Part shown: piece by piece, positions 42,305-54,471 of the stretch
How positions within the stretch are numbered: the first letter of the stretch is position 1
How the letters are laid out: the number at the start of each line of letters is the position of its first letter
Assembly (NCBI GenBank): GCA_963971575.1
Contig: OZ020611.1
Coordinates: forward strand, 222,572,260 to 222,636,259
Length of the DNA: 64,000 nt
Source of the DNA: Liopterus haemorrhoidalis
Taxonomy: Eukaryota; Arthropoda; Insecta; Coleoptera; Dytiscidae
Direction: 5' to 3'
Program-made: the position numbers and the translations under genes
The notes under the pieces: generated by a model
What the model was told of the DNA's origin: nothing
Database searches by the model: none
The model's input: only the letters and a program-made list of their open reading frames with translations

Positions 42305-42929
42305 TTTGGTCTGTGTTGTTGAACACTTAGGTTTTGAAAGGTGAGGGGACACGCATTAAACAATAAGGCAGTTTAAAATTAAGATTTATTTAAAATAAGA
42401 TTTACAAGAATAATTTTAAGTTTAAAAGAAAGAATATAAAAATTACGATTAAAAAAAAAGGATAAGTCTTTATTTATTTTTTTCTGACACGTAGTTGTTT
42501 TAATTTACATAGTAATGCCGTGACCGGCTCAATTGACAGTTTGTAAACAACGGTGACATGTGACTAAATAACCAATAATAGTGTAAATGCGCACTTGTTG
42601 CGCAGTACTGTTAAAAGGCGTAAAAATAAAGTCGTAAAAGTAAAGTAATTATTAATTGATAAATCGATAATTGATTATTGTACCCATGAATGGACCTGAA
42701 AGAAAACATGAGGTCATATTATAAATTGATAATTGCTAATGTACAATTTGGTTGTTAAACTGTGTGCTGCGCTAGTGTATGTTGAGAGATTCCTGATGTA
42801 CTAAGAGATTTAAAAAAAATACTGTATACGTTATTTCGTGAATACATGGTTTCTTAAAAACAAACGTGATTCGGCTGTGCATCAGGAAGGAAGAAATTCA
42901 CAACTTCCAAGCGATTGCTTCCAAGGCGT
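42305..42929. other. No recognised feature
   Basis: AT-rich spacer; contains long A runs and no motif. Confidence 0.45.
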
Positions 42930-43420
42930 AGACGCATCTTCAAACTAATTAATAATTTTGCCAGAAATCCAGAAGACACTAGAAAATCTCTTTGCATTAT
43001 TCGCTAAATATTTTTCATCATTTGATAAAAAAGGAGTTTGGGCGAGTCACGACGATACAAATCTTACAGTAAAAGCACAAGAAAATCTCATAATTTTAAG
43101 AACGATCTGGTGTATAAAGCGTTATATGCGAAGCAAGAATATCAACATTCTGGATTTCACTTAGGAATCTATATCCTCAGTTAACTAGTACAGCCATTAA
43201 ATTGTTGTTGCCGTTTGGAACTTCATATTTTTATGAATTATGTTTTTCGGTGCTCGCGAAAATGAAATCGAAAAATTGTGAACGATTTCAGATGGTGGAT
43301 GTGGAGATGTTTTGCAGTTTGTATATTCTTAAATACAATTGGATCCCGCCTATTATGTTGGTGATGGATGAAATACTCTTGACCCTTCTGTTGCAGTTAA
43401 AATTACCTTAAAAATGTATT
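42930..43420 (+). pseudogene. hAT transposase C-terminal fragment (ZBED-like)
   Basis: LENLFALFAKYFSSFDKKG, WASHDDTNLTVKAQENLIIL, then after shifts TAIKLLLPFGTSYFYELCFS and VLAKMKSKNCERFQMVDVEM are C-terminal landmarks of ZBED8/FAM200-like hAT proteins. At least two frame changes. It lies immediately inside the right hAT terminus at 43523. Confidence 0.75.
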
Positions 43421-43523
43421 TATAAATAAAGTTTGGATATATAGAATTTTACTTGGTGTGCCCTGCAAAAAAAAAAAAAACTTTCTATAGTGTGCCGCGA
43501 GGTAAAAGGTTCGACAGGCACTG

Positions 43524-45555
43524 ATCTACTAGGATATTTATAATTATAAAAAAATTGTTATGGATAAATAAAAACTGTATCCTACATATACGAGTATGTT
43601 TCTAGTTATTTTATTTTCTAGTTTTTAGTTTTTGTACTGTGAAAATTACGTATAGTAATTGTACTTGGTGGTATATTTTTGTCACCATATAGAATCTGGC
43701 GCTGTCCACAAATAGATTTTGCGGCTCAAAATGATTTGATTTTCGTGAAAAAACATCAAGTGGAATTTCATTATAATCAAATGCAGTATTTTTTATCTTT
43801 GCTTTATAAATCGTCATTTCAAAAAAAAAAAAAAGTCAGCCAAGCTAGCATAGAATTTCCTCAACTCTGGCTTTCCATTATTCAAAACAATCCTTTTAAT
43901 CCTCAAGTCACTAATCCGGTAAGAAACAACTCATTACCACACAATAATGTATCAAACAACCTTAATCCGGTCGTTAATCCTCCACAGGTAGTCCCGTCCC
44001 CTAGGATCAGGTATGGGATCCTAACCACCCAACCAATAGCAACGCACCTATAACCTGCTCCCACTCTTACAATACTCGGTATAAAAACTCGAAGAAAAAC
44101 TGAAATGTTTATCACTTCTCGTAATCGATGAAGACGGAAACAGATTGTTGAGCAGTTTCCGAAACGTCCGAATTTATTTTTTATATACTCTTGAAGTATT
44201 ATATCTTTTTGATACTAATACTCATTATATTGTACTATTCTAGCCTAGTACTATCAGCAATGGCAAACGTCTAAAATAAAGGTGTCCGCATTAATATTGG
44301 ACCATTGCAAAATAATTTCAAAAATATTATTTTCAAAAAAAAAGTTATATTTTAACATTTCTACACAACATTTATTTAAAACCCACAAATATACGATTTT
44401 TACCTAGAATACGTCTATTTATTCGTTGCAGTACTGGGTCCGTCGGTAAAAATCCATGTGTCCCAAAAAAGTGTACACCAGTCTTCCTTAATAATTTCAA
44501 AACTATAATAGCCAGCAACATAATAATAACTGAGTCGAAGTCATATGACTAAGATTGAGCGGTGAGCGTGTTCGCCGTTTTGTGGTCAAATCGGCGCTCG
44601 ACTTGCTTGGAAAAATTAGTATCACTCGTGACTACGACTTGATAGCACGTACTGCGAGGTGTCATTCGTCTCGTCTACGCAAGATCTATTGATATGTGGA
44701 ATAATATTTGTGCGAAAATTTGATTAGACAGTCGAAAAAAAAAAAACTCTCAACTTAAATTCTGCACATTTACTAAATTCTAACATCCATCCAAAAGTGC
44801 TGCGCCTGTGAAACAACCTCCACCTTCTTCTCACAATTAAATATATGCTATTAGATAGAACCAATTTTACAAACGCACCCAAAATGAAAAAAATAAATCT
44901 AGCACCCCTTCAAGTTCCCCCTAGGGAGTGATCCTGCTCCTGTTAGAAACTGCTACTCAAAACGAATTAAAACAGATGTGAGGTGATCTGATTTTGAATT
45001 GGTCAATCTCAGATAAAAGTAATAAAGTAGTAAAAAAGTGTAGCTAAAATTGTTGTTATGCAGCAACCGAATCGTCATATTCAGTATAAAAATCTTTATT
45101 CTGCTTTAAATTCTACTTTGCCTTCCCTATTTTTTTGTGAGTCCCAAAAAAATAATGACCCATTTGTTTAGTAACGCCACTATAAATTTTAAAATGTTTT
45201 GCTTCCACGTGTCATTTTTTGCTGAACAGTTATTAATATTTACAACTAAATATTTTTTTTCCCACGAATAAATCAGTTTTGCATTTATTTCCTTGTAACA
45301 CGATATTCAAAACAGCAAAAGCAAAAGTGTTTTTTATTTTAAAACATCTGTTTTAACTTATAAATCAGTGTCCCATTACTAATTTATGCTCTTAGACATG
45401 TTTGAAGAATTAGGTTATTTTAAAATTATTAATTTTGGTTTAGTTTAAAATTAGTTGAAGGTGATTTCTAATAATTGCTTCCTTTCCGAAATATAAATAG
45501 CAAAACCAAATAGAATATAATATAACTAATTTAGAATCAAGTTTACTTCGGACAT
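43524..45555. other. No recognised feature; one 124-codon frame of unknown nature
   Basis: A plus frame at 43679-44053 ends in an Asn/Pro-rich stretch (NPFNPQVTNPVRNNSLPHNN) and is not recognised. The hairpin GGAAAC/GTTTCC at about 44138-44162 lies just downstream. The remainder is AT-rich and anonymous. Confidence 0.4.
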
Positions 45556-45861
45556 GTTCAGCGTAGGGATGGGGATAAAACATCGATGTCTACTACCGAT
45601 GTCGATGTTTAAACTTTGAAATTCAGAAACTACCGCTAGAGGCGCTGGAATCTTAAAATTTTTATTTTTATTAAAATTAGTACACAAAATATGAGCGCCA
45701 TCTATTGTAATATAACAATACAAATAGTGTTAGTCCTTATTCATCTTAGCAGTTAGCAGAATAAGAAAAAAATAAGAAGGAACTTCTAATTTTTGCAAAT
45801 AATGACAACGACCACTTGTTTTTTGACCACTCTTTTTATTGTCGAGCAATTTTTTGTATAA

Positions 45862-46146
45862 GTGAACGAGGTAAATAAAGTGAAATTTAATAGAAATAAT
45901 CTATTTTTACTTGCTAAAAATGCCGTCAAAAATTATATATTGTATATAGAGTTGTCTACCACATATCCGTCCCTATATAAAATAGCCCCGAAATTTTTAA
46001 ATGTTGTCGCCACCTCTGTACCATCAGAAAGGTTATTTTCTAAAGCAGGCCTTACATTATCACAACAGAGAAATAGACTAAAGGGAAAGACACTTTCCCA
46101 GTTATTATTCCTACAATCTCTAGAATTGCCATATTGGGAAATGTGA
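45862..46146 (+). pseudogene. hAT transposase C-terminal fragment (ZBED1/4-like)
   Basis: FLNVVATSVPSERLFSKAGL, TLSQQRNRLKGKTLSQLLFL and QSLELPYW form the hATC dimerisation domain typical of ZBED1/ZBED4-like transposases. Upstream catalytic parts are missing. This identifies the transposase type that mobilised the TAGGG/CATCGATG family. Confidence 0.88.
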
Positions 46147-46166
46147 ATTTATTAATATAAACTAAT

Positions 46167-46502
46167 TATAAGCCGTTCACTTTTGTAAGAACAAATTAAG
46201 TGGAAATTAAGTTTTCAACTGTTTGCACCTTTGAAACTGTATGTCATGTTGGCACTACAGAAAAATAATTTGAAAAATCAGATTATAAATATGTCATTTA
46301 AAAAAATATCGTTTGTCATATTTCATTTTGAATAGTGACATCTTAAATATTTTGTAAATATAATACTAACCTAAAATAATACAAACATAACCCCAAACTG
46401 TAAAGTCCTTTTTACAATATAACCAAGTTTATAAAAGTCAGTAATACTCTATAAACACAATAACCAGATTTAGTTTGTCTTTACAAATGTGAACGGCTTA
46501 TA
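46167..46502 (+). mobile_element. MITE with GTTCACTTTTGTAAGAA ends, copy 2
   Basis: TATAAGCCGTTCACTTTTG to CAAATGTGAACGGCTTATA. The interior is as in copy 1 (13735-14049), with one extra segment (TATTTTGTAAATATAATACT). Its right end TATA is shared with the mariner insertion site. Confidence 0.85.
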
Positions 46503-47417
46503 CAAGGTGTCTCAAATGAAATTTTATATTTAGTGGATCGATTAAAAAAAAAGTAAGCCGTATATAGAAAAAAAATTTATTAATTATTAAAATACACTTT
46601 TTGGGGATTTATTTCTTAAAAATAATATCGTCTAAATGTAGACCCTCGCGTTCTCGGCACTCATTTAATCGAACAGTAAAATTACTTATGACGTCTTGGC
46701 AGGTGGACTCAGGGATGGCTGCCATTTCCTGACGGATATTTTCTTTCAAATGCGCCAGTGAAGTCGGTTTATTGGCGTAAACTTTAGATTTAAGATAACC
46801 CCATAGGAAAAAGTCCATAGGGGTTAAATTTGGACTGCGCGGAGGCCAATTTATGTCACCTCACCTCAATCACCTGATTTACGAAATTAAGCCTCTGACT
46901 GGCATCTTGGGGCTTTAATTCTTGCACCAATTGAATTTTGTAGGGGTGCAGCTTTAGGTCTTTGTGCATAATGCGATGTAATGACGATCTATGCACATTT
47001 AAAGCACTTGCGCGCTTCCGAATTGAAAGGTTCGGGTCGTCACGAACAGACTGATTAACATTCTCCACGTTTCCTACCGTTCTTGATGACCTAGGTCGCC
47101 CGGATTTTGATTTATCCAGCGTTGTACCAGTCTCTTCAAACTTTTTAACCCAATGTCGAATGAGAGGAATGCTTGGCGCATCATTTAAGTGGCGAAAACC
47201 TCGAATACTGCAGAATTTTCTACGCGCTACAGTCGCCGAATCACCGTTTTTGTAAAACTCTCGCACGCATAACGCGCGGTCTGCTCCCGAGAAACGCTCC
47301 ATAGCGACTGAATTCCCAAGACCCAGGCTACCGATTGACATAACCCCCGCGCCCCTCTGATACGTTGCGTTCACGCAGTAAGCTAAATAAATATAAAATT
47401 TCTTTTGAGACACCTTG
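46503..47417 (-). mobile_element. DD41D mariner-like element, copy 3, internally deleted
   Basis: TA at 46501-46502 and 47418-47419; TIRs CAAGGTGTCTCAAATGAA and CAAGGTGTCTCAAAAGAA. At 915 bp it lacks about 400 bp present in copies 1 and 2. The N-terminal half of the transposase (46856-47413) and the last 69 codons (46609-46818) are readable; the junction lies near 46858. Confidence 0.93.
46609..47305 (-). pseudogene. DD41D transposase with catalytic-domain deletion
   Basis: From MERFSGADRALC (about 47301) through both helix-turn-helix regions to LNFVNQVIE, then the deletion removes the blocks with the first and second Asp. MDFFLWGYLKSKVYANKP (third Asp) and the complete C-terminus LHLDDIIFKK follow in another frame. 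It cannot be active, but it could act as a substrate or as a DNA-binding repressor if expressed. Confidence 0.88.
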
Positions 47418-47646
47418 TATAAGCTGTTCCCTTTACCCGTTCCCTATCCTGAAAACCGACTTTAGGTTTATAGGTTATAATCATTATAATTAAGATATCA
47501 TTTTTCATTATGACATATGTCAAATGGATCGACATTTTAAAAAAGTGACATTTTTTAATACCAACATGACATACAGTTTCAAAGGTGCAAACTATTGAAA
47601 ACAAATTTTCCTCTTAGTTTGTTTTTACAAAAGTGAACAGCTTATA
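47418..47646 (-). mobile_element. MITE with GTTCACTTTTGTAAGAA ends, copy 3 (partial, inverted)
   Basis: TATAAGCTGTTCCC at the left; at the right TTTTTACAAAAGTGAACAGC then TTATA. The interior matches the left half of copies 1 and 2 in inverse orientation (ATGACATACAGTTTCAAAGG, TGCAAACTATTGAAAAC). About 230 bp, so it has an internal deletion. Confidence 0.75.
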
Positions 47647-47951
47647 AAGTCTGTTCCAAACGGTTATAAGCAGCGGCGGGACATTTGAATGTGTCTGTTA
47701 CACAATCTATTTAAGAATCTAATAAATGCTTTTTGTGTACTATATGTTACTTTTTTTCGTATTTTATCTTTTTATTATTAAATAAAACCTATATAATATA
47801 AATAAATAGTTTTTTTTTTTTTTAATATTAATAAAACATCGATTTTTCCGATACATCGATGTTATCCCTTCGATGTTTTTTCAACATCGATAGTAAAACG
47901 CCAATGTTCAACATCGATGTTTTGCCTTCGATGTACAACCCTAGTTCAGCG

Positions 47952-48335
47952 CAATAATAGATACCGTCTTTTGCAACTCATTCTGCAAGGCTAAATACAA
48001 CATAGGCCTCGGCGGATACCATGACTATAGAATCTATGATAGTTAACTGCAATAACATATAATCTTCTTATTACACAGTAAAGAACTGTAAATAAAATTA
48101 AGTGGAGTGATCGCCGTCATCCACAAAGAATATCCTTCTTGAAAAGTTGGCCAAAAATTTTAAAAAAGAGATTACATTTAAAAGAAAAGGATGCTCCATT
48201 TCTTGTTTTCATTTTTCCACTCACGTCTGGAACAATATATTATTCGTATTTTTTACTTTGTTAACCCTCTTCGCTTACCGATAACATCGAATTTTATCTG
48301 GTTAAATTTTACCAATAATTTTATATCTATTATTA
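47952..48335. other. No recognised feature
   Basis: Flanking DNA; no motif. Confidence 0.45.
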
Positions 48336-48339
48336 ATTT

Positions 48340-48690
48340 GCCTCCTCATTAGTGCTGAACCGCTTCTTTCCCAACCACAATTTCATCCTGGTGAACAAAT
48401 GGAAATCGCTTGGTGCCAAATCTAGGCTATAGGCTGGATGGCGGAATATCTCCCATCTGAAATTCTTGGGCAGTTCATTTGTTTATGCTGTGGTATAAGG
48501 GCATAGATTGTCATGAAGAAGGACAATGCCTGATGACAACATGCCTCTCCTTTTGTTCTGTATTGCTCTCCGCAGATATTTCTGAATCTTGCATAAATCT
48601 CGCATGCGGCGGGATCTTCGAGTGTAGGTGCCACGAAATACAACGCTCACACCAAAACTACGGCACGTAATAGCCGAACCGGTTGGGAGT
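48340..48690 (-). pseudogene. Mariner (DD34D) transposase fossil, C-terminal catalytic part
   Basis: With one frame change the minus strand reads LRRAIQNKRRGMLSSG, IVLLHDNLCPYTTA, a stop, then LPKNFRWEIFRHPAYSLDLA and PSDFHLFTRMKLWLGKKRF. Second and third Asp are 34 residues apart, as in classical mariners. The N-terminal part is absent. Confidence 0.8.
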
Positions 48691-49109
48691 CACTGACAGA
48701 TAGTTTGTTGAACACTACTGCACATGCGCCGCTTAACAATGGCAACTGAGTTTCCATTGCCAACCTAACGGAACTTAAAAAAAATAGCCCTCTTATAATT
48801 AAACATTTAAAAGTTTTTGAGTTACAATAAAGTTAGTTTTATTTTTATTTTGGATACTCAAAAACGGTAATCCATGGTTAAAATACAGATCATATTTCAG
48901 ATATACGGCCCAGAATACCTAGTCTTGCCATAAATAATGTTACAAAGTTTTCAGTGAAATTCCACAAGATGCTTAAAGATATTTTAATTGTCTTTTAGTA
49001 CATAATACATAGATTCATCATAAACAAGAAATACAAATCAGTTTTAAAAATGACCACTTCTGGCTTAAGTCCCTACGGTTATATGTCACTAGAATTACGA
49101 AGAGTTTAT
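48691..49109. other. No recognised feature
   Basis: AT-rich spacer. Confidence 0.45.
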
Positions 49110-49300
49110 ACAGAAAAACCTTCTGTTGCCTTCATCTTCTTGCAAGCCACGTCCTGAAACACGGACCAAAAATTGTAGTCCATAGCATCGAGAGCTACTA
49201 GGCGGCCAGTCAGTGGTACTTTGCTTTCAAGGTACTGCTGCGCAGCTTTCGCAATTTGGGCTGGTGCTGGGTTATATGGAATAAATGTTAATATATCCTA
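49110..49300 (-). pseudogene. Possible Tc1/mariner fossil
   Basis: The minus strand reads PAPAQIAKAAQQYLESKVP and ALDAMDYNFWSVFQDVACKK. This resembles the end of the QDGAPAHTAxATQxYL block and the SPDLNPMDYxxWxxL block of Tc1-like transposases, with the intervening text eroded. Confidence 0.4.
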
Positions 49301-49941
49301 ATATATTATAATATTTCTTAAATTTTTAATAGTTTTACGTATTTATGTTTATATGTATGTGAATATCAATTTATTATTAAGAAAAAATGTATATGATTCA
49401 ACATCTATTAAGATAAATATTAAAATTAGTCACCGATGAAGGTATTATATGAAATATTTGCAACATAAAAAGGAAATAAATGAAAAAAATTCTTAAAAAA
49501 GGACATAAAAGGAAATAAAAGAAATATGTTTTTATGTTTTTATAATTTTATTTGAGGACCTATATAAACGACAACAATTTTTTTTTATGAAAGCGGGGGC
49601 TACAGTCGTAAATTAAAAATATACTTATTTATTTTAATTTAAATATTTTAGATTTAAGAAAACAAGTTCAAACAGGACATTAGAATTAGAATAAAAAATA
49701 GGGAAAAAATAATGATAAGGTTCTATAAAAAGTGATGTTGGGTTCTCTAATTCTTAGGAAAACGCACGTTTTTTATAATCACCTTTCAATTTTACTTTTC
49801 TCAACTTTAAAAGTACTCATTGTTATGTACATTGGAACAAATTACTAATGTTACTTTAAAAGAGATTACAAAAAGGACCAATTTTGTAGTACTTCAAGAT
49901 TTAAAGTTGGTGAAACGATCGTAATTTTGACTTACGATCGT
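49301..49941. other. No recognised feature
   Basis: AT-rich; no gene or repeat recognised. Confidence 0.45.
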
Positions 49942-49942
49942 T

Positions 49943-50592
49943 TTTACCGACCGCCAACATATATAAGGAAGGTATTGTGATCATACCGATTTTGACATTT
50001 CGAGATTTCGATGGATCTCCACGAATTGAGGACCCTATATAACGTTTTGACTATTTTTAGCATGATGTCTGTCCGTCCATCTGTCCGTCTGTCTGTCTGT
50101 CCGTCCGTCTGTCTGTCTGCGTACACGTGCAGAGCAAATTCGGCTAAAAGAATTTTTATGAAACTTCATATTTAAGCTTGTGACATCAATGTGCCATTAA
50201 TGTCAGAAGCTTAAATTGATCAATGGCACGAGTTGATCAACTTTTGGTAAAAATCGGTTGACTAGAAATGGGAATTTACTCTTGTCGATTTTAAGATTTT
50301 TGCGAATATTTAGGAACACAAAAATATTTCGATCTAATTTATTTAACAAAAGTTGCTATTAAAACAATAACTAACAACTTTTATTCATAAAACGAAAAAT
50401 TTTTGAAATTTTTTTTGATATTTTTTATAAGTATCTATTTTTTCATACTTATATGTAACGTTTCCATGGTCATGATAAATAATATCTCTGTTAGAAAATA
50501 TTAGGCCAAGTTATTTCTACTCTGCTGCTAGAATGTATTTTATGCAAGTACTTTGTGATGACGGTCAGTCCTGTGGAAGCCACAGCTGATTT
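49943..50592 (+). mobile_element. HINE-B copy 2, short form
   Basis: 5' TTTACCGACCGCCAACAT, GTCC/GTCT array (about 50067-50120), body, GATGACGGTCAGTCC and hairpin CTGTGG-AAG-CCACAG (50571-50585). No THAP insert, so this copy shows the basic form of the family. An extra local duplication of the GACATCAATG/CAATGGCACG segment is present near 50185-50230. Confidence 0.85.
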
Positions 50593-51758
50593 TTTAATTG
50601 AGAATATTAATATTTTCATTAAAAAAAAATAGGATATTTTCATATTAAAAAAGAATAAGCAGAACAAAAAGCAGAACATGTTATATATAAAAGATATATT
50701 AATAAAGAAAACTGATGTATATATTGACAATTATACATTTATTCAATAAATATACGTATATTATTGGAAAATATCACTTATATCTGCTGAAACACAAGTT
50801 AAACACATATAAAGCATAAGTAATCTGTAACAAAGTTGGAAGAAATATGGCGGACTTCAGCTGGACCAATACAAAATGAGACCATCGTATGGCCACACTG
50901 TCTTTATACAGTCACTGTAAGTTTAAGTACCTGCGGTCACTCGTCTATGGAATTCCGAAGGATTTCTTGAAAAGATTTTTAATATTGAAGTTTTCAACCC
51001 CCAGACGGAATGATGTATCTGCAAGTTCACAAGAAGCTTTTTTTCTCAAACTTCGAACGAATGACGTTGCTACATTTTGATAATCTTCTTGGTTGGACCA
51101 GACTCAGTTTTTTACCGTTATCGGTCATCTGAATTACTGACAAGATTACTTTTTCTGGCCATATAAACGACGAAGAAGTGACAATATAGAGAAATTTATT
51201 CTGTAGGAAAAATTTGATGGGAGAATTCTTGGTCGGTCTTTTACTACGTGGACCGATCACATTTGATATTAACCGATTGCTGTTTCATAGAACCCACAGT
51301 CAGAAAACAGAAGCCGTAGGAAAGAAATAATAAAGAAAGCTAAAACAACATAGGTCATGACACTTCTCAATAGAAGAAAACGATTTATAAAATAATATGG
51401 AGTCTTTCCATTACCCGCATTTCTAAAATTCAAATTGTAGTACATTTTCTTGTGTCGTTTTGTAAATAACAGGATAGTTAACAGAAGTTTCGTGTTTAAT
51501 TGTGGCTATATTGTCAATACATTAATGGGCAGTAACTGTAATAGCTGTTATTGCCCATACATGAGTGTACTTGTTGTTCCGAACAGCTATATTGCGGTTT
51601 AGATGCTATTTAAGCCTTAACGAGCAAACTTGCACTTCCCGAAAATCTACATATAACACAAATAATTCAACCTCACATAATAAAGTGGTAGCAGAGAACC
51701 TTGCTTTAAAAAAAAAATTAAGTTACAGCAACGTGTCTATCACTTTACATGTTTTTCA
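50593..51758. other. No recognised feature
   Basis: AT-rich; frames at 50889-51080 (plus) and 51027-51260 (minus) have no recognisable motif. Confidence 0.4.
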
Positions 51759-51761
51759 ATA

Positions 51762-51955
51762 GGCGCTTTCCTTTTACCACTTTACTTAAGAAATCTAAGC
51801 TAAGCTAAGTTAATCTAAGTTGTAAGAGCGTTCCATTTATAAGACACTGGCTAAGATAAACTAAGTTTTTTCCTCCCCCCTTTCACTTGCTAAGACATTT
51901 GACTAACTTCTTAGCTTAGCCAAGCATTTTAACTTGTAAAAGGAAAGCAGCTAAC
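51762..51955. mobile_element. Small MITE with CTTTCCTTTTAC ends
   Basis: Left GGCGCTTTCCTTTTACCACT and right, inverted, AGCTGCTTTCCTTTTACAAG; inner AAGCTAAGCTAAGTTAAT and inverted GGCTAAGCTAAGAAGTTAGT extend the imperfect inverted repeat to about 50 bases. Target duplication not resolved (possibly TA). Confidence 0.65.
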
Positions 51956-52272
51956 ATCTCGTTTAAATGCACTGACCAAATAAAAACAAAAACAATTATC
52001 AATAAAATATTAAAAGTATTAAAGAATAATTATCAATATATTTGTTCAACGAATTATTATAATTAGTCTAATCAATTTTCAAAATAATCATAGGAAGATT
52101 ATCAGAATCGCTTTCTGAAAAATATTCTGAACCACTACCTTCTCCCAATTTGATTATAAATTCGTCAGTGGCTGTATGAAATAAAGTCAAATTTCTGATA
52201 AATTCCTCTTTGGTTTTTATTACTTTCTCGCATCGTTCCTTCCAATCTTCGGTACCAAAATTAATTTTAAAA

Positions 52273-53080
<808 letters not shown>

Positions 53081-53456
53081 TTTTTTCTGTATTCAACAGA
53101 AAGATATATATCACTAATTCCTAACCTTATCGATTGATTATATGGGAGTTCTTTTAACGAATATTCAGGCTTTAAGAGAAATTTTTAAAGGCTTTACTAC
53201 AATGGCCATTTTAGTTTTATAGCAAATTTATTAAACATGCCTTTACTATGATTTCGGCTCGAGATCTTTAGGAGAGAATACTATTACTATTTCACACTTT
53301 TCGCCTGAGAGTGTATTTAAAATACGAAAAATGTTATATTTTTGTCAGTAATTTCTTTTTGACTAATTTTTGTTTTCTTTTTCAGGTACGTGATAATTTT
53401 TGGACTTTTGGACTAAAGTAAGTTTGAATAGATGTTAAGTTATATACAAGTGAAAC

Positions 53457-53630
53457 CAGGGCCGTCTTAAGAAATTCGGCGCCCGTGAGCTACTAAAAGT
53501 AATGCGCCCCTCTTCGTAAGAACATTCACAGAATAGCAAACGGGAGCGGGGTATCAATAAAAATTGCAGCCCGAAAAGGCTTGCGCCCTGGGGCTATAGC
53601 CCATTTAGCCCTGTGGTTAGGGCGGCCCTG
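53457..53630. mobile_element. 174-bp hAT MITE, target duplication AGTGAAAC
   Basis: AGTGAAAC at 53449-53456 and 53631-53638. Ends CAGGGCCGTCTTAAG and the inverse of CAGGGCCGCCCTAAC. Too short for coding sequence. Confidence 0.93.
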
Positions 53631-53712
53631 AGTGAAACATGAAATGTGAGCAAAATGCGTTTAACATGGCGATTTAGTTAACTGAGGTAATCTATATCTA
53701 TATATCTCTTAA

Positions 53713-54467
53713 GGGGGGGGGGGGTATGGTCAGAGCAGCACATTTTATACCCATTTTCAAGATTTTTTTTTAGAAAAATGTTAATAGTAACTTGATTGGG
53801 ATAGTACCTACAGTAAAGAACAACCTATGAAGAGTATCCAAAAAAATTTTTATTGAAAAATATCGAAAATTAAGCTCGTGACATGAATTTGAAATTTTCG
53901 TTCAGGACAAAGAGTTGATTTGCGGTGAGACACATAACTAATGACTGGATCATCTAAAACAAAAAAAAACAAAAATATTTCGTTAGTTTATGAGTTTCTT
54001 GAGGTAACGCTGTCAAATTTTTTCAAATATCTAGATTATTTAATTTTTGGTATAAGTTTGAAGTCAAATAAACGAAAAAAACGGATTTTTTTTTTTCGAA
54101 ATTTCTGTTTTCAATTGTAAAAACTTCCATAAAAAAAAATAAGCAAGAAAAAAAATATCTCGACAGCGTTACCTCATAAGAAACTCATAAACTAACGAAA
54201 TATTTTTGGTTTTTTTGATTAAGATGATCCAGTCATTAGTTATGTGTCTCACCGCAAATCAACTCTTTGTCCTGAACGAAAATTTAAAATTCATGTCACG
54301 AGCTTAATTTTCGATATTTTTCAATAATTTTTTTTTTTTTTGGATACTCTTCAGAGGTTGTTCTTTACTGTAGGTATTATCCCAATCAAGTTACTATTAA
54401 CAGTTTTCTAAAAAAGAATCTTGAAAATGGGTATAAAATGTGCTGCTCTGACCATACCCCCCCCCCC
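53713..54467. mobile_element. Foldback TTAA element with ~320-bp arms
   Basis: TTAA at 53709-53712 and 54468-54471. The left arm (53713-54033) and the right arm (54148-54467) are nearly perfect inverse copies: G-run, GTATGGTCAGAGCAGCACAT, ATTTTATACCCATTTTCAAG, CTTGATTGGGATA, AATATCGAAAATTAAGCTCG, ACAAAGAGTTGATTTGCGGT, TTTATGAGTTTCTT, GAGGTAACGCTGTC. A 114-bp AT-rich loop separates them. No coding capacity. Confidence 0.93.
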
Positions 54468-54471
54468 TTAA

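Larger units (their letters stand above)
38215..43523 (+). mobile_element. Possible large nested hAT element (ends only)
   Basis: CAGTGTTTCGCAAAGAGTGT with GTGCCGC on the left, and GTGCCGCGAGGTAAAAGG followed by CGACAGGCACTG on the right, are the two ends of one known hAT terminus type, and a matching transposase fragment (42930-43420) lies next to the right end. The 8 bases outside (CCCTAACG and ATCTACTA) do not match, so the two ends may belong to different copies. Confidence 0.45.
45564..47943 (+). mobile_element. hAT element (TAGGG/CATCGATG family), 2.4 kb, with nested insertions
   Basis: Target duplication GTTCAGCG at 45556-45563 and 47944-47951. Ends TAGGGATGGGGATAAAAC and the inverse of TAGGGTTGTACATCG. 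It belongs to the same family as 3475-4618 and shares CATCGATG-rich subtermini. It retains a transposase C-terminus and contains two MITEs and one mariner, about 1.48 kb of foreign DNA. Confidence 0.95.

Noticed and set aside
38215..43523. One intact hAT insertion of 5.3 kb
   Set aside because: The end types fit, but the flanking 8 bases do not match, so I list it only as possible.
43679..44053. A host gene with Asn/Pro-rich C-terminus
   Set aside because: No recognisable domain, an A-run in the middle, no splice context I can support; left as an anonymous frame.
44130..44185. Hammerhead-like element (GATGA ... GGAAAC/GTTTCC ... GAAAC)
   Set aside because: The CTGATGA core is not present next to the stem and stems I and III cannot be drawn; a simple hairpin is the better explanation.
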